A stretch of 64,000 nt of DNA from Desulfobaculum bizertense DSM 18034. GTDB taxonomy: Bacteria; Desulfobacterota; Desulfovibrionia; Desulfovibrionales; Desulfovibrionaceae. Where the stretch lies: assembly GCF_900167065.1 (NCBI RefSeq), contig NZ_FUYA01000006.1:62001-126000 (forward strand), written 5' to 3'. Positions within the stretch are counted from its first letter, which is position 1, and every line of letters starts with the position of its first letter. The translations under genes were made by a program, and so were the position numbers. The notes below the pieces were generated by a model. The model ran no database searches, was not told the origin of the DNA, and saw only the letters and a list, made by a program, of their open reading frames with translations. Positions 44,597 through 52,644 of this stretch are shown piece by piece.

Positions 44597-45867
44597 CAGA
44601 TACGGCTCCAGGTCTCTCTTAGGATTTTCCAGCCATCACGGTCTGGAATAAATACAAGCTTCTTTTTACCTCGGTCAGCATAGCCATTACGGGCCTCGTA
44701 GTTCTGGATAAAGGACACCTCAATGCCATCTGATGCGATGCGGTAGTGAACCTTTTCCAATCCAACGCGCTGTGGTGCAGAACGTTTCCACAAGTTTCGT
44801 TTGTGGTCCAGAATGGCATATCGGCCAATCCGTCCGTCTTGCTTAGCTTTTTTCTGGTAAAAACTTGCGTATCCGTCAAGGTCCTGTGCCAGCCACGCCT
44901 TTCGCCATGCATCCAGAACAGGGGCAATTTCTGCCTGAGACCGCTCAAGATAGAGCGCATCAAGCGTCACGGGTGAGTTTTCCCAGCCACGACCAACAAT
45001 GCGAAATTCACCAGAGGCATCTTTCTGCCAATATAGACGCTTAATGCCCTGTGTCACGTAGTTTGGAGCACGATAGTACTGCGTAAAATACGTCACGTAA
45101 TAATCAGGACCGGGAAGGACGCGGATGTCGTCCACAAGCACCTGAATCCAGTCATAGCGATGAAAGAGCCGTTCTTTGTGGGCCTTAAACGCCTCAAAGG
45201 AAACGGAATCCGAGAGGGAAAACTTCACGGGATCGTAACAGTCAAAAAAACTGCCGGACCGGGTTTCCCAACGCTGCGCCCAGTTCTCAACGGCAAGAGC
45301 GAGAGCATCAAAATCCGACGCATACTCACCGGAAGCAGGCTTTTCGCCAATCTCCATGCTGTGCGTAATGACCACGGGCAGGCCCGGAGACACTTCTGTT
45401 TCGATGGAATTCAGATCCGCAGCAGTGAGCGCGACACAGCCCTGCGTATCGCGAGGAACAAGCGGCTTGCCCCGACCATGAAGCCAGATGCCGTAGCCCG
45501 TCTTGCCCTTGATACGATCAATGGGATTGGGAAAATCCAGCGTAAAGGCCTGATCCCCATATAAGGTGTAATTCAGGCCACCCTGAAGATGGCGCTGTAC
45601 AAAGTACACACCTTCGGGAGTCTTTTTGTCGCCCTGAACCAGCTTGTCACCAAGACGCTGGCCAGTGGTGCACGGGATGTCCCGAACGCTTTTGAGCGGG
45701 CTTTTTTGGGTAAGAATAGAGAATTCCTGTGCAGCTTTGTCTACAGCAAGGAATTTAGAGGGCAGGCGTGGATGACTATACAGAGTCGTGTCCCACTCTG
45801 TTGCCAGAGACGCCTGTGCAAAGAGCAGCACAAGCGCCAGTGCGTGTAAAAATATGCGTCCGTTCAC
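44596..45867 (-). CDS. YkuD-family L,D-peptidase with NTF2-like domain (Csd6/Pgp2-like)
   Basis: A 423-residue exported protein. A signal peptide (about 1-22) is followed by a YkuD domain with the catalytic pair His130 in WLHGRGKP and Cys144 in DTQGCVAL, and then two NTF2-like modules typical of L,D-endopeptidase/transpeptidase proteins such as Helicobacter Csd6 and Campylobacter Pgp2. Those enzymes act as L,D-carboxypeptidases that trim tetrapeptide to tripeptide, the substrate of Csd4/Pgp1. I chose the GTG at 45867, 8 bp after the previous stop; the longer frame from 45927 overlaps the upstream gene and would bury the signal peptide. Confidence 0.83.
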   Translation of the reverse strand: MNGRIFLHALALVLLFAQASLATEWDTTLYSHPRLPSKFLAVDKAAQEFSILTQKSPLKSVRDIPCTTGQRLGDKLVQGDKKTPEGVYFVQRHLQGGLNYTLYGDQAFTLDFPNPIDRIKGKTGYGIWLHGRGKPLVPRDTQGCVALTAADLNSIETEVSPGLPVVITHSMEIGEKPASGEYASDFDALALAVENWAQRWETRSGSFFDCYDPVKFSLSDSVSFEAFKAHKERLFHRYDWIQVLVDDIRVLPGPDYYVTYFTQYYRAPNYVTQGIKRLYWQKDASGEFRIVGRGWENSPVTLDALYLERSQAEIAPVLDAWRKAWLAQDLDGYASFYQKKAKQDGRIGRYAILDHKRNLWKRSAPQRVGLEKVHYRIASDGIEVSFIQNYEARNGYADRGKKKLVFIPDRDGWKILRETWSRI

Positions 45868-45874
45868 GGGGTCT

Positions 45875-46489
45875 CTACTTGTAATGCTCCCAGTCGAACG
45901 CCAAGCGCCCGGCTGGACCTGAAACAAGGAGGCGTACCGGCCCCTCGCTCAGGGGCTGGAAGCGGATAAGGAAATACTTTTGCCACCTGTTGTAGTGCGG
46001 GTAAAAAGCTGCAAGCTTTTCAGGGGGCCAAGCATCATAGTTTACGCGGCGTAAGTCAACCGGCAGGAAGACCTTTCCGTTCTGGATGGCGACCACGCGC
46101 CAGTTTCTCATTCTTGTATCGAGACTGCGCAGGTCTTTTTTTGAGCTTTCCACAGCGACCACAAAGTCGGTTCCGACCTTGTGTGCAGCAAGCTGGTCGT
46201 CGAGGAATTTCTGCTTTGCCGCAGGCTCCAGAGCATACACATCAGCCCAGTGGTCCGTGAAGCTGCGCCGCCATGCGTCGCTTTTGAGTAGAACACGCAC
46301 TTCGGCTTCCCGGTCGATGCCGTTATACAGCGTTTCGGTCCGGGTCCACTCGTCACTTGTTTCCACATACTGGTCCATGAGACCGGGCCAAATGAACTCA
46401 AGAGCCTGCTGGCTCTGGTTTGCACAAGAAGCCAGAGCCAGACAGGCAAAACATGCGAGGATGAGGGCGTTACGCCTTACCTTCTTCAA
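45875..46489 (-). CDS. Putative lipoprotein, unknown function
   Basis: About 204 residues starting at TTG 46489, with GGAGAG upstream. The N-terminus KKVRRN, a hydrophobic stretch and LASC form a lipoprotein signal with the lipid-modified Cys near residue 22. The remainder is soluble, rich in Trp and Arg, and probably periplasmic. It overlaps the end of pyrE by 20 bp, so it is translated from the purB-pyrE message, and it precedes the Csd6-like gene by 7 bp. It may be an accessory factor for the peptidoglycan enzymes that follow. I do not recognise the family. Confidence 0.75.
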   Translation of the reverse strand: MKKVRRNALILACFACLALASCANQSQQALEFIWPGLMDQYVETSDEWTRTETLYNGIDREAEVRVLLKSDAWRRSFTDHWADVYALEPAAKQKFLDDQLAAHKVGTDFVVAVESSKKDLRSLDTRMRNWRVVAIQNGKVFLPVDLRRVNYDAWPPEKLAAFYPHYNRWQKYFLIRFQPLSEGPVRLLVSGPAGRLAFDWEHYK

Positions 46490-47030
46490 GAAGTTCTCTC
46501 CGGGTGAAGATGGATGTAAGTTCCAGCCCGGCATTCTTGAGGTTCTCACGACCACCCTCTTCGCGGTCCAGCACGCAGACTACACCAGCGATTTCGAGAC
46601 CAGCGTCGCGCACGCGCTCACAGGCCTTGATGAGGGTTCCACCAGTGGTCACGACGTCTTCGAGCAGCACAACTTTTGCGCCCTGCTCAAAGTTGGCCAT
46701 ACCTTCGAGGTACTGGTTGGTGCCGTGGCCTTTTGGCTTCTTACGAACGATAAAACCGGGCAGTGGCCGACCTTCTGCGAAGGACGTAACAGTCACGGAG
46801 CTGACCAGGGGGTCTGCGCCGAGAGTCATACCACCAACACCGTCAATATCATAATCTTTCAGCAATTCCAAAAAGAGCTTTCCGATGAGATATGAGCCTT
46901 CGGCATGCAGAGCAGTCTGCTTGCAGTCGAAGTAATAGTCGCTCTTTTTACCAGAAGTCAGGGTGACTTCGCCTTCCATGTAGGACTTGTCCAGCAGGAT
47001 GCGGGCAAGACGCTTTCTGAGATCAGTCAT
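46470..47030 (-). CDS. pyrE: Orotate phosphoribosyltransferase
   Basis: A 186-residue type I phosphoribosyltransferase that joins orotate and PRPP to make OMP in pyrimidine synthesis. The PRPP-binding motif is VVLLEDVVTTGGT (about 117-129). It is preceded by purB (gap of 2 bp) and followed by overlapping envelope genes. The other pyrimidine genes pyrB and pyrC lie about 9 kb away on the other strand. Confidence 0.93.
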   Translation of the reverse strand: MTDLRKRLARILLDKSYMEGEVTLTSGKKSDYYFDCKQTALHAEGSYLIGKLFLELLKDYDIDGVGGMTLGADPLVSSVTVTSFAEGRPLPGFIVRKKPKGHGTNQYLEGMANFEQGAKVVLLEDVVTTGGTLIKACERVRDAGLEIAGVVCVLDREEGGRENLKNAGLELTSIFTRRELLEEGKA

Positions 47031-47032
47031 GC

Positions 47033-48328
47033 TTACTCACCAAAAACACGGTTAAAGATGAAGTCTTCCTGAGAAAGGTAGTATCCGTAATCAAAGAGTT
47101 CATCGAGCTTCTCAGCGGAAAGACGGGAAGAAATTTCGTCGTCCTTGCGTGCCTCTTCCGGGAAGTGCAGGCGCTCGTTCCAGCAGCGCATAGCCACAGC
47201 CTGAACCATCTCGTATGCCTTCTGGCGCGGGAGACCGGTTTCAATCAGGGCCAAAAGCACACGCTGGGAGAAGAACAACCCGTAGGAGAGGTTCAGATTC
47301 CGCTCCATGTTCTCGGGGTTGATCTTCAGGTTTGCCAGAAGACCAGCAAGGCGGTTCAGCACGTAGTTCGCAATGATGGTGCAGTCAGGCATGATAACAC
47401 GCTCCACAGAAGAGTGGGAGATGTCACGCTCATGCCAGAGCGCCATGTTCTCAAGGCTGGCCATAGCATTGGTCCGCAGCAGGCGGGACAGGCCAGTCAT
47501 GTTCTCGGCAGAGATGGGGTTCTTTTTGTGCGGCATGGCAGAAGACCCCTTCTGGCCCTTGGAGAAGCCTTCTTCGACTTCCAGCACTTCGGTGCGCTGG
47601 AGGTGACGCAGCTCAACGCAAAGGCGCTCAATGCCGCCAGCGAGCAGTGCCAGAGAGGTAAAGAACTCTGCATGGCGGTCGCGCTGGATGATCTGGGTGG
47701 AGATAGGATCAACCGAGAGACCGAGGATCTCGCAGGTGGTCTTTTCCACTTCCGGATTCAGGTGTGCGTAGGTACCAACGGCGCCGGAAATTTTGCCAAC
47801 GCTCACGTTCTTCCATGCATGGAGGAAACGTTCCTGGTGGCGCTTAAATTCAGCGTAGAAGCCAGCCATCTTGAGGCCAAAGCTTGTGGGTTCAGCATGA
47901 ACTCCGTGAGTACGGCCGATAACGATGCGGCCCTTGTGGGTGTGTGCAAGGGTCTTCAGGGTATCGAGCAGCTTCTCAATGTCTTTGGCAATGAGAGCGC
48001 CAGCACGGGAAAGCAGGACGCCGTTAGCTGTATCAACAATATCAGAAGAGGTGCAGCCGAGGTGGATAAAGCGGCTCGAAGGGCCAACTTTTTCTTCAAC
48101 TGCGGTGAGGAAGGCGATGACGTCATGCTTTGTCTTCGTCTCGATTTCGAGAATTCGCTCCAGCTCGAAATCTGCCTTCTCTCTGATGGTCTTCATGTCC
48201 TCTTCGGGAATGACACCCAGCTTCAGCCAGGCTTCACAAACCGCCAATTCAACTTCAAGCCAAACCCTGTACTTGTTTTCCAGGGACCAAAGGCTCCCCA
48301 TTTCGGGACGGGTGTAGCGTTCAATCAT
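47033..48328 (-). CDS. purB: Adenylosuccinate lyase
   Basis: A 431-residue PurB enzyme, which acts twice in purine synthesis, releasing fumarate from SAICAR and from adenylosuccinate. The signature loop GSSAMPHKKNPI is present near residue 264, and HLGCTSSDIVDT carries the second conserved region. I chose the ATG at 48328, which gives the standard family N-terminus MIERYTRPEM. It heads a six-gene run: purB, pyrE, lipoprotein, Csd6-like, coiled coil, Csd4-like. Confidence 0.95.
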   Translation of the reverse strand: MIERYTRPEMGSLWSLENKYRVWLEVELAVCEAWLKLGVIPEEDMKTIREKADFELERILEIETKTKHDVIAFLTAVEEKVGPSSRFIHLGCTSSDIVDTANGVLLSRAGALIAKDIEKLLDTLKTLAHTHKGRIVIGRTHGVHAEPTSFGLKMAGFYAEFKRHQERFLHAWKNVSVGKISGAVGTYAHLNPEVEKTTCEILGLSVDPISTQIIQRDRHAEFFTSLALLAGGIERLCVELRHLQRTEVLEVEEGFSKGQKGSSAMPHKKNPISAENMTGLSRLLRTNAMASLENMALWHERDISHSSVERVIMPDCTIIANYVLNRLAGLLANLKINPENMERNLNLSYGLFFSQRVLLALIETGLPRQKAYEMVQAVAMRCWNERLHFPEEARKDDEISSRLSAEKLDELFDYGYYLSQEDFIFNRVFGE

Positions 48329-48387
48329 GGTATAATCCGTTTTGGAGGTGAAAGTGTCAGCCCGGATAATCCGGGATTGCGGCAAAA

Positions 48388-48412
48388 AAAAAGGCAGCAA
48401 CTGCTGCCTTGC
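48388..48412 (-). terminator. Rho-independent terminator of the FmdB-type gene
   Basis: GGCAGCAG and TTGCTGCC pair closely and are followed by ten T on the minus strand, just after the stop at 48421. Confidence 0.85.
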
Positions 48413-48420
48413 GCCGCACC

Positions 48421-48708
48421 TTAGGCCTGCGGCGAAGAAGTCTTCGCGGGCTTGGCGGTCTCTTTCTTCGGAGGATTTGCTGTCTGCGTACGATTTTCCA
48501 CGTCAGACTTTGCACTGCCATGGCTTCCGCCCTTGCAGTAATCCGTCACGTACCAGCCAGAGCCTTTCAGGACAAAACTGGTATTAGAAATAAGACGCTT
48601 GGAAGGAGCGCCACAATTCGGACAGGGCATGTCCTTCTCGTCAAAATTCTTTTGCCATTCTTCAAAAACTTGATTGCACTCTGTACAGCGATATTCATAG
48701 ATAGGCAT
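48421..48708 (-). CDS. FmdB-family zinc-ribbon protein
   Basis: A 95-residue small protein with an N-terminal zinc ribbon: MPIYEYRCTEC (Cys8, Cys11) and CPNCG (Cys29, Cys32), then a hydrophilic Lys/Pro/Ser-rich tail. The family (named after a putative regulator of formamidase) is widespread, but its function is not established. A single gene with a strong terminator. Confidence 0.88.
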   Translation of the reverse strand: MPIYEYRCTECNQVFEEWQKNFDEKDMPCPNCGAPSKRLISNTSFVLKGSGWYVTDYCKGGSHGSAKSDVENRTQTANPPKKETAKPAKTSSPQA

Positions 48709-48867
48709 TGATTCACCTCATGCATCCTTCTGGATTATGTGCGCCAGTTAGGCATGCATTCCAAGGTTGTCAAGAAGCGCCCGTCGGAAAACTTCTGGCG
48801 AGCGTTGCGCGGGGCAGGGCGTCCGGGCCGTGGAAACCCCACCCGGCAACCACTCAGCAAAAACTCG

Positions 48868-48972
48868 CTATTTAGCAGCCTTTGCTTCTTTGATGCGAGC
48901 CTTCATGCTCTCTTTTTTACGCTTGCGGCGACGATCCAGTTCTTTTTTACGCTCGTGCTTTTTATGAGCCAT
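48868..48972 (-). CDS. 34-residue highly basic protein
   Basis: A small gene too short for routine ORF calling. The product starts MAHKKHERKKELDRRRKRKK and has 17 Lys/Arg in 34 residues with regularly placed Glu, Asp and Ala, so it should form a basic helix able to bind RNA or the ribosome. The ATG at 48972 is preceded at ideal distance by GGAGGAA, one of the strongest ribosome sites in the window, and the same site appears before the nearby rhodanese gene. Function is unknown. Confidence 0.75.
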   Translation of the reverse strand: MAHKKHERKKELDRRRKRKKESMKARIKEAKAAK

Positions 48973-49179
48973 TGTGGATTCCTCCATTTTATAATCAGTA
49001 TAAACAGGTGGCATGCTTTACCCGCAAAGCAGCCAGTTTGTAAAGCCCCGCCAGGGCCAGAACCAGCAGCATCACGAGTCCGCCACACCGGAAGAATCTG
49101 CGATTGTGCAGTATTCCGACGGCAAGAGTGTACTTTACGTCTTTTTCCACTTCTTGCAACAGGCAGAAATTGGCCTGTA

Positions 49180-49560
49180 CTAGCCTTCCAGAGAATACAG
49201 CGGACCGGGTTTCAGCACACCGGCCAAGGCATCGGAGCCTTCTGCAAGAGCTTTGACTTCATCATAGCCCTGACTCAGCAGGTACCCAAAGGCCAAGGCA
49301 GCGCGGAACGAGCTGGCACAAAATGGAACGATGAACTTGTCACGCGGCAGTTCGTCGAGGCGCTTTGGCAGCTCATCCAGCGGGATGTGCTTTGCAAAAG
49401 GAAACTCAACGTATTTCACCTCTTCCGGGGCGCGCACGTCCAAAAACAGAAAGTGCGGATTCGTGATGAGATTCACCGCCTCATCGACATGAAAAGAGTA
49501 CTGGCCTGTTGCAAAAAATTCAAAATCCATTTTCTCAAGTTCAGAAGCGAACGTATCCAT
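49180..49560 (-). CDS. Rhodanese-like domain protein
   Basis: A 126-residue single-domain rhodanese. The active-site loop is CASSFR (Cys81 and Arg86), and the N-terminal LFLDVRAPEEV is typical. Such proteins carry sulfane sulfur as a cysteine persulfide, usually in sulfur transfer or detoxification. I chose the ATG at 49560 because GGAGGAA lies five bases upstream; the frame continues upstream without a rhodanese-like sequence. It is a single gene, and no partner is evident. Confidence 0.9.
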   Translation of the reverse strand: MDTFASELEKMDFEFFATGQYSFHVDEAVNLITNPHFLFLDVRAPEEVKYVEFPFAKHIPLDELPKRLDELPRDKFIVPFCASSFRAALAFGYLLSQGYDEVKALAEGSDALAGVLKPGPLYSLEG

Positions 49561-49793
49561 GTGTATTCCTCCTCGGTTTTTCATCTGCAGGAAAGATGCG
49601 ACTGTTCCAAGATTTAGGCAAGAATCCGAGTCAAAAACTTCCACACAGTTTTCCTGCGCCACACACAACAAGGAACACAAAATGTTCATAAAAGGAACTG
49701 TATAAACAAACAGATAATGCAGTTACGAACATATGGAACACCAAGGGACTCAAATCCGGGGCGCTGCATGGGAGAAAAAAAGATGTCAGACAC
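49561..49793. other. Intergenic, no supported gene
   Basis: About 230 bp of AT-rich DNA upstream of the rhodanese gene; with the next terminator it fills the gap to 49883. I see no tRNA or reading frame here. Confidence 0.5.
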
Positions 49794-49831
49794 AAAAAAA
49801 CGCAGTTCCGCACAGAGGCAAAATTGCGTTT
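49794..49831 (-). terminator. Terminator of the radical SAM gene
   Basis: AAACGCA and TGCGTTT enclose a ~20-base loop and are followed by TTTT on the minus strand, 52 bp after the stop at 49884. Confidence 0.5.
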
Positions 49832-49883
49832 CGTTGTACAATGCTATGAATTGTTTGAAGATTCTGCTACAAAAGTTCTGAGC

Positions 49884-50927
49884 TTAACGTAAGAGAACAA
49901 AATCGGATGACGAATGGAACCGGAGTTGTTTTGCAGACAGGCCAAGGCTTTCGTACTCACTCAGCATTGTCTTTTTATGCCCCAGCACATCACTGTGGTA
50001 CCGTTCAGGACAATGCAGCTCTCGTGGAGTCGAGCCAAGTTCGCGACATTTTTCTGCGATGGCAAGGAAGAGTGCCCGCGAGCGGACAAGCTGCCCCATT
50101 GCCGGATGCCACGGCCCCGCAATGATGGCGTTCTGCAAATCCTGCTCAGGAGCCAGACCAATCCGGATGACCGTCGTGCCAGCCTTCCACAGCTGCAAAA
50201 GGCCCTGCCCCAGTTCACGGACAACACTGTCCTGTGCCCACGGGGTGTATCCGCCACGTTCATGAATGCGGGCAAGTGGAGTGCCCCGCAACACAACACA
50301 CGGATACAGTCTGGCAACCTTGGCCTGCTGAGCGCACGCGGCCTGAATGTCCTGTGCAAAGGCCTCCGGAGTCTGCCCCGGCAGTCCCGGCATAAGCTGA
50401 ATGCCAAGCTCCAGCCCTGCGTCATGAACCATAGCGCAGGCGTCAAGGGCCTGCTGACGGGTGTAGCCCCGACCGGAAATGGTCAGCGCATGCTCGTCAA
50501 AACTCTGAATGCCAAGCTCAACCATGTCCAGACCAAGGGCTTTGAGCCGCTTGAGCATGGGAACAGTGATTGCGTCCGGACGCGTGGAGCAGCGAATATG
50601 GGTCAAAAAGCCCGACTGCTTAAACGCTTGTACGCACTCAAGAAAGCGCTCAGGCCATGCATTGGGCAATGCCGTAAAGGTTCCGCCATAAAATGCAAGA
50701 CCAAGTGAGTGAACGCTTTTTTTCACTGCAAGGTTGAGACTTTGTTCAAGATTAGAGTATACTGCACGCAGTGGCTTCGGATTTTGTCCGGTAAGCTCAG
50801 GCTGAGAACAGTACACACAGCGAAAGGGACACCCGGCAAAGGGAAGGAAAACAGGCCAGACGCGCTTATGCTCGACTGGCGGTGCCGGATGTTGAAATAC
50901 AAGAGTGTCTCTTTTTTGCGAATGCAT
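49884..50927 (-). CDS. Radical SAM protein (Elp3/YhcC-like)
   Basis: A 347-residue radical SAM enzyme with the 4Fe-4S motif CPFRCVYC (Cys33, Cys37, Cys40), the GGE-like YGGTFTAL segment, and the later VELGIQSFDEHAL and GLPGQT motifs seen in the Elp3/MiaB/NifB-type group and in YhcC-like proteins. There is no C-terminal acetyltransferase domain, so it is not a tRNA Elp3. The substrate is unknown. It is monocistronic. Confidence 0.85.
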   Translation of the reverse strand: MHSQKRDTLVFQHPAPPVEHKRVWPVFLPFAGCPFRCVYCSQPELTGQNPKPLRAVYSNLEQSLNLAVKKSVHSLGLAFYGGTFTALPNAWPERFLECVQAFKQSGFLTHIRCSTRPDAITVPMLKRLKALGLDMVELGIQSFDEHALTISGRGYTRQQALDACAMVHDAGLELGIQLMPGLPGQTPEAFAQDIQAACAQQAKVARLYPCVVLRGTPLARIHERGGYTPWAQDSVVRELGQGLLQLWKAGTTVIRIGLAPEQDLQNAIIAGPWHPAMGQLVRSRALFLAIAEKCRELGSTPRELHCPERYHSDVLGHKKTMLSEYESLGLSAKQLRFHSSSDFVLLR

Positions 50928-51047
50928 GTTTATTCTGAAATGTGCTTGAACGGTTGATGAAACTTAGGTATTCTTATGAACTAGGATTGACCCTCGTCTC
51001 CACGAGTTGCAACAGAGCTTCATCATACCGGCAAAAAGGTTCTTTTT

Positions 51048-51290
51048 TCAGTCTGTTATGCGCCAGCCTTCCACTTGTGTACTGAAATCAGGTCTCTGCA
51101 TTGTGCAGAATTGATGTATACACCCTGCTCCATTTGAATCCCCCAACGCGATTTTGCCACCCCAAAGGGCATACTGCGCAGCCAGATGGAGTGCAATCTG
51201 AACGGTCAAGACCGGAGTAGGACCGGCAGAGTGAACGAGAGCAGGACCACATTCAGAGAACGGGAAGAAGGGAACGGCTGGTTGCCGTGG
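51048..51290 (-). pseudogene. Possible remnant of a histidine kinase ATPase domain
   Basis: On the minus strand the translation contains FFPFSE, then VQIALHLAAQYALWGGKIALGDS followed by GAGCIHQF. This resembles the end of a sensor kinase ATPase domain (F box, G2-like stretch, then LAAQYGGKIAL and a closing strand), but the TGLGL motif is lost, a short insertion is present and no upstream N box exists. It lies in the upstream region of the HU/IHF-type gene. The rest of 50928-51334 shows no gene. It could be chance. Confidence 0.3.
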
Positions 51291-51334
51291 CCCAGAACGT
51301 AGCAACCTATTACTGGGGGAACGAGGAGGACCAC

Positions 51335-51622
51335 ATGAGTAAAACACTGACCAAAGCCGACATTGTCGACAGCATTTATGAAAAAGTCGACAAAAACCGC
51401 GCCGAAGTCAAAGGCCATGTCGAATCCCTGCTGGATATCATGAAGCAGGCTGTCAAGCGTGACAATTCTCTGCTTATCAGCGGATTCGGAAAATTTGAGG
51501 CGTACGATAAAAAGGCTCGCAAGGGCCGCAATCCGCAGACGGATGAAACCATCATCCTTCCGCCAAGAAAGGTCGTCGTGTTTCGACTTTCCCGGAAGTT
51601 CCGTTCCGAGCTTAATTCCTAA
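51335..51622 (+). CDS. HU/IHF-family DNA-binding protein
   Basis: A 95-residue histone-like protein with the HU/IHF fold: helices 1-2 (LTKADIVDSIYEKVDKNRAEV), the ISGFGKFE strand and the DNA-intercalating arm RKGRNPQTDETIILPPRKVVVF, whose proline sits at the tip. The sequence is closer to IHF alpha than to HU (long helix 1-2 loop, KVVVFRLSRKFR end). I chose the ATG at 51335 with GAGGAGGA upstream. Two terminators follow in tandem. Confidence 0.92.
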   Translation: MSKTLTKADIVDSIYEKVDKNRAEVKGHVESLLDIMKQAVKRDNSLLISGFGKFEAYDKKARKGRNPQTDETIILPPRKVVVFRLSRKFRSELNS

Positions 51623-51649
51623 GCCGCTTTTCGGGATACCGATCTTTCT

Positions 51650-51690
51650 GAGGGCATGAGGCAAAACACCGCTTCATGCCCTCAAGTTTT
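51650..51690 (+). terminator. First terminator after the HU/IHF-type gene
   Basis: GAGGGCATGA and TCATGCCCTC form a long stem, followed by AAGTTTTCT. Confidence 0.6.
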
Positions 51691-51694
51691 CTCC

Positions 51695-51726
51695 GCCCAG
51701 TGGCAACACCACCGGGCGTTTCTTTT
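51695..51726 (+). terminator. Second terminator after the HU/IHF-type gene
   Basis: GCCCAGTGG and CCACCGGGC pair around a 5-base loop and are followed by GTTTCTTTT. It abuts the stop of the convergent rlpA gene at 51728. Confidence 0.65.
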
Positions 51727-51727
51727 G

Positions 51728-52510
51728 CTAGTCGCGGAGCACAAAGCTTTGCGGGTAGCGGGACTTGAGCAGGGCATGTGCCCGTCTGGCACGGTCCATA
51801 CCATCAAAACGCCCCGCCTGAACACGGTAAAAACTCCGTCCGTCCACTTCGGCACGGCGTACCCGGCTCTGCCGGAATCCCTGCCGAACAAGCGCTTCGC
51901 GGGCGTGTTCTGCATTCCCCCATTCAGTAAAGGCTCCCACCTGAATATAATACGGCGCACCTGCCACTTCACGCGCAATGCTTCGTGACGGCGGATGCCC
52001 GGCCATGCCAATGGCTTCGACCTTGACAGGCGCAGTCCCCGGGCCAATCACGCCAAGAGACTTGGCCGCTGCATAGGACAGGTCAATCACCCGGGTCCCC
52101 ACAAACGGACCACGGTCATTTACCCGGAGCACCGCACTTTTCCCATTACTCCTGTTCGTGACCCGAACTACGGTGTTCATGGGCAAAATTTTGTGGGCGC
52201 AGGTCATGTTGTACATGTTGTAGACCTCGCCATTCGAGGTCTTGCGACCATGGAACGGCTTGCCATACCACGACGCACGTCCCTTCTGGGTAAAGCCATC
52301 CGCGCTTTTGAGCGGATAATAGCGGACCCCGTTCACGGTGTAGGGGCGGAATGTCGCCTTGGGTGATGGCCCAGCTTTGTGCGAATGGTACGAGCCTCCG
52401 CTTTTGGGCAGCGGCGAGCTTGGAACACGCTCTTTGCCGCAGGCAGCAAGCAGCATCACAGCCACAAGGGCCAGACATGTCAGGACTGTTCTCGGGTATC
52501 GATGGGCCAT
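51728..52510 (-). CDS. rlpA: RlpA lytic transglycosylase with SPOR domain (RlpA1)
   Basis: A 260-residue lipoprotein: signal peptide with lipobox LAAC (Cys24), a double-psi beta-barrel (about 72-160) and a C-terminal SPOR domain (about 185-260) that binds denuded septal glycan. The catalytic residues of Pseudomonas RlpA are matched with exact spacing: Glu95, His106 in TCAHKILP, and Asp132 in VNDRGP. It cleaves glycan strands lacking stem peptides during division. It is the only one of four RlpA proteins here with a SPOR domain, so it is the likely true septal RlpA. It is first from the left in the cluster, and all are on the minus strand. Confidence 0.92.
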   Translation of the reverse strand: MAHRYPRTVLTCLALVAVMLLAACGKERVPSSPLPKSGGSYHSHKAGPSPKATFRPYTVNGVRYYPLKSADGFTQKGRASWYGKPFHGRKTSNGEVYNMYNMTCAHKILPMNTVVRVTNRSNGKSAVLRVNDRGPFVGTRVIDLSYAAAKSLGVIGPGTAPVKVEAIGMAGHPPSRSIAREVAGAPYYIQVGAFTEWGNAEHAREALVRQGFRQSRVRRAEVDGRSFYRVQAGRFDGMDRARRAHALLKSRYPQSFVLRD

Positions 52511-52644
52511 CCGATCTCCGGGGATTAGAGTTCAGCAAAAGGCAGGTCTCAACGCTGTGACCCGTCTTTCTTTATAGCGAAAGAAAGGCGTTTCGTCGAA
52601 ACAAGACTCGCATCACGACACGGTTTTTTTCAAAAGCGTGGCGC

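Noticed and set aside
49013-49183. A 56-codon plus-strand frame starting MLYPQSSQFVKPRQ
   Set aside because: The composition is plausible, but the ribosome site is weak and badly spaced, no promoter is evident, and it ends inside the convergent rhodanese gene.
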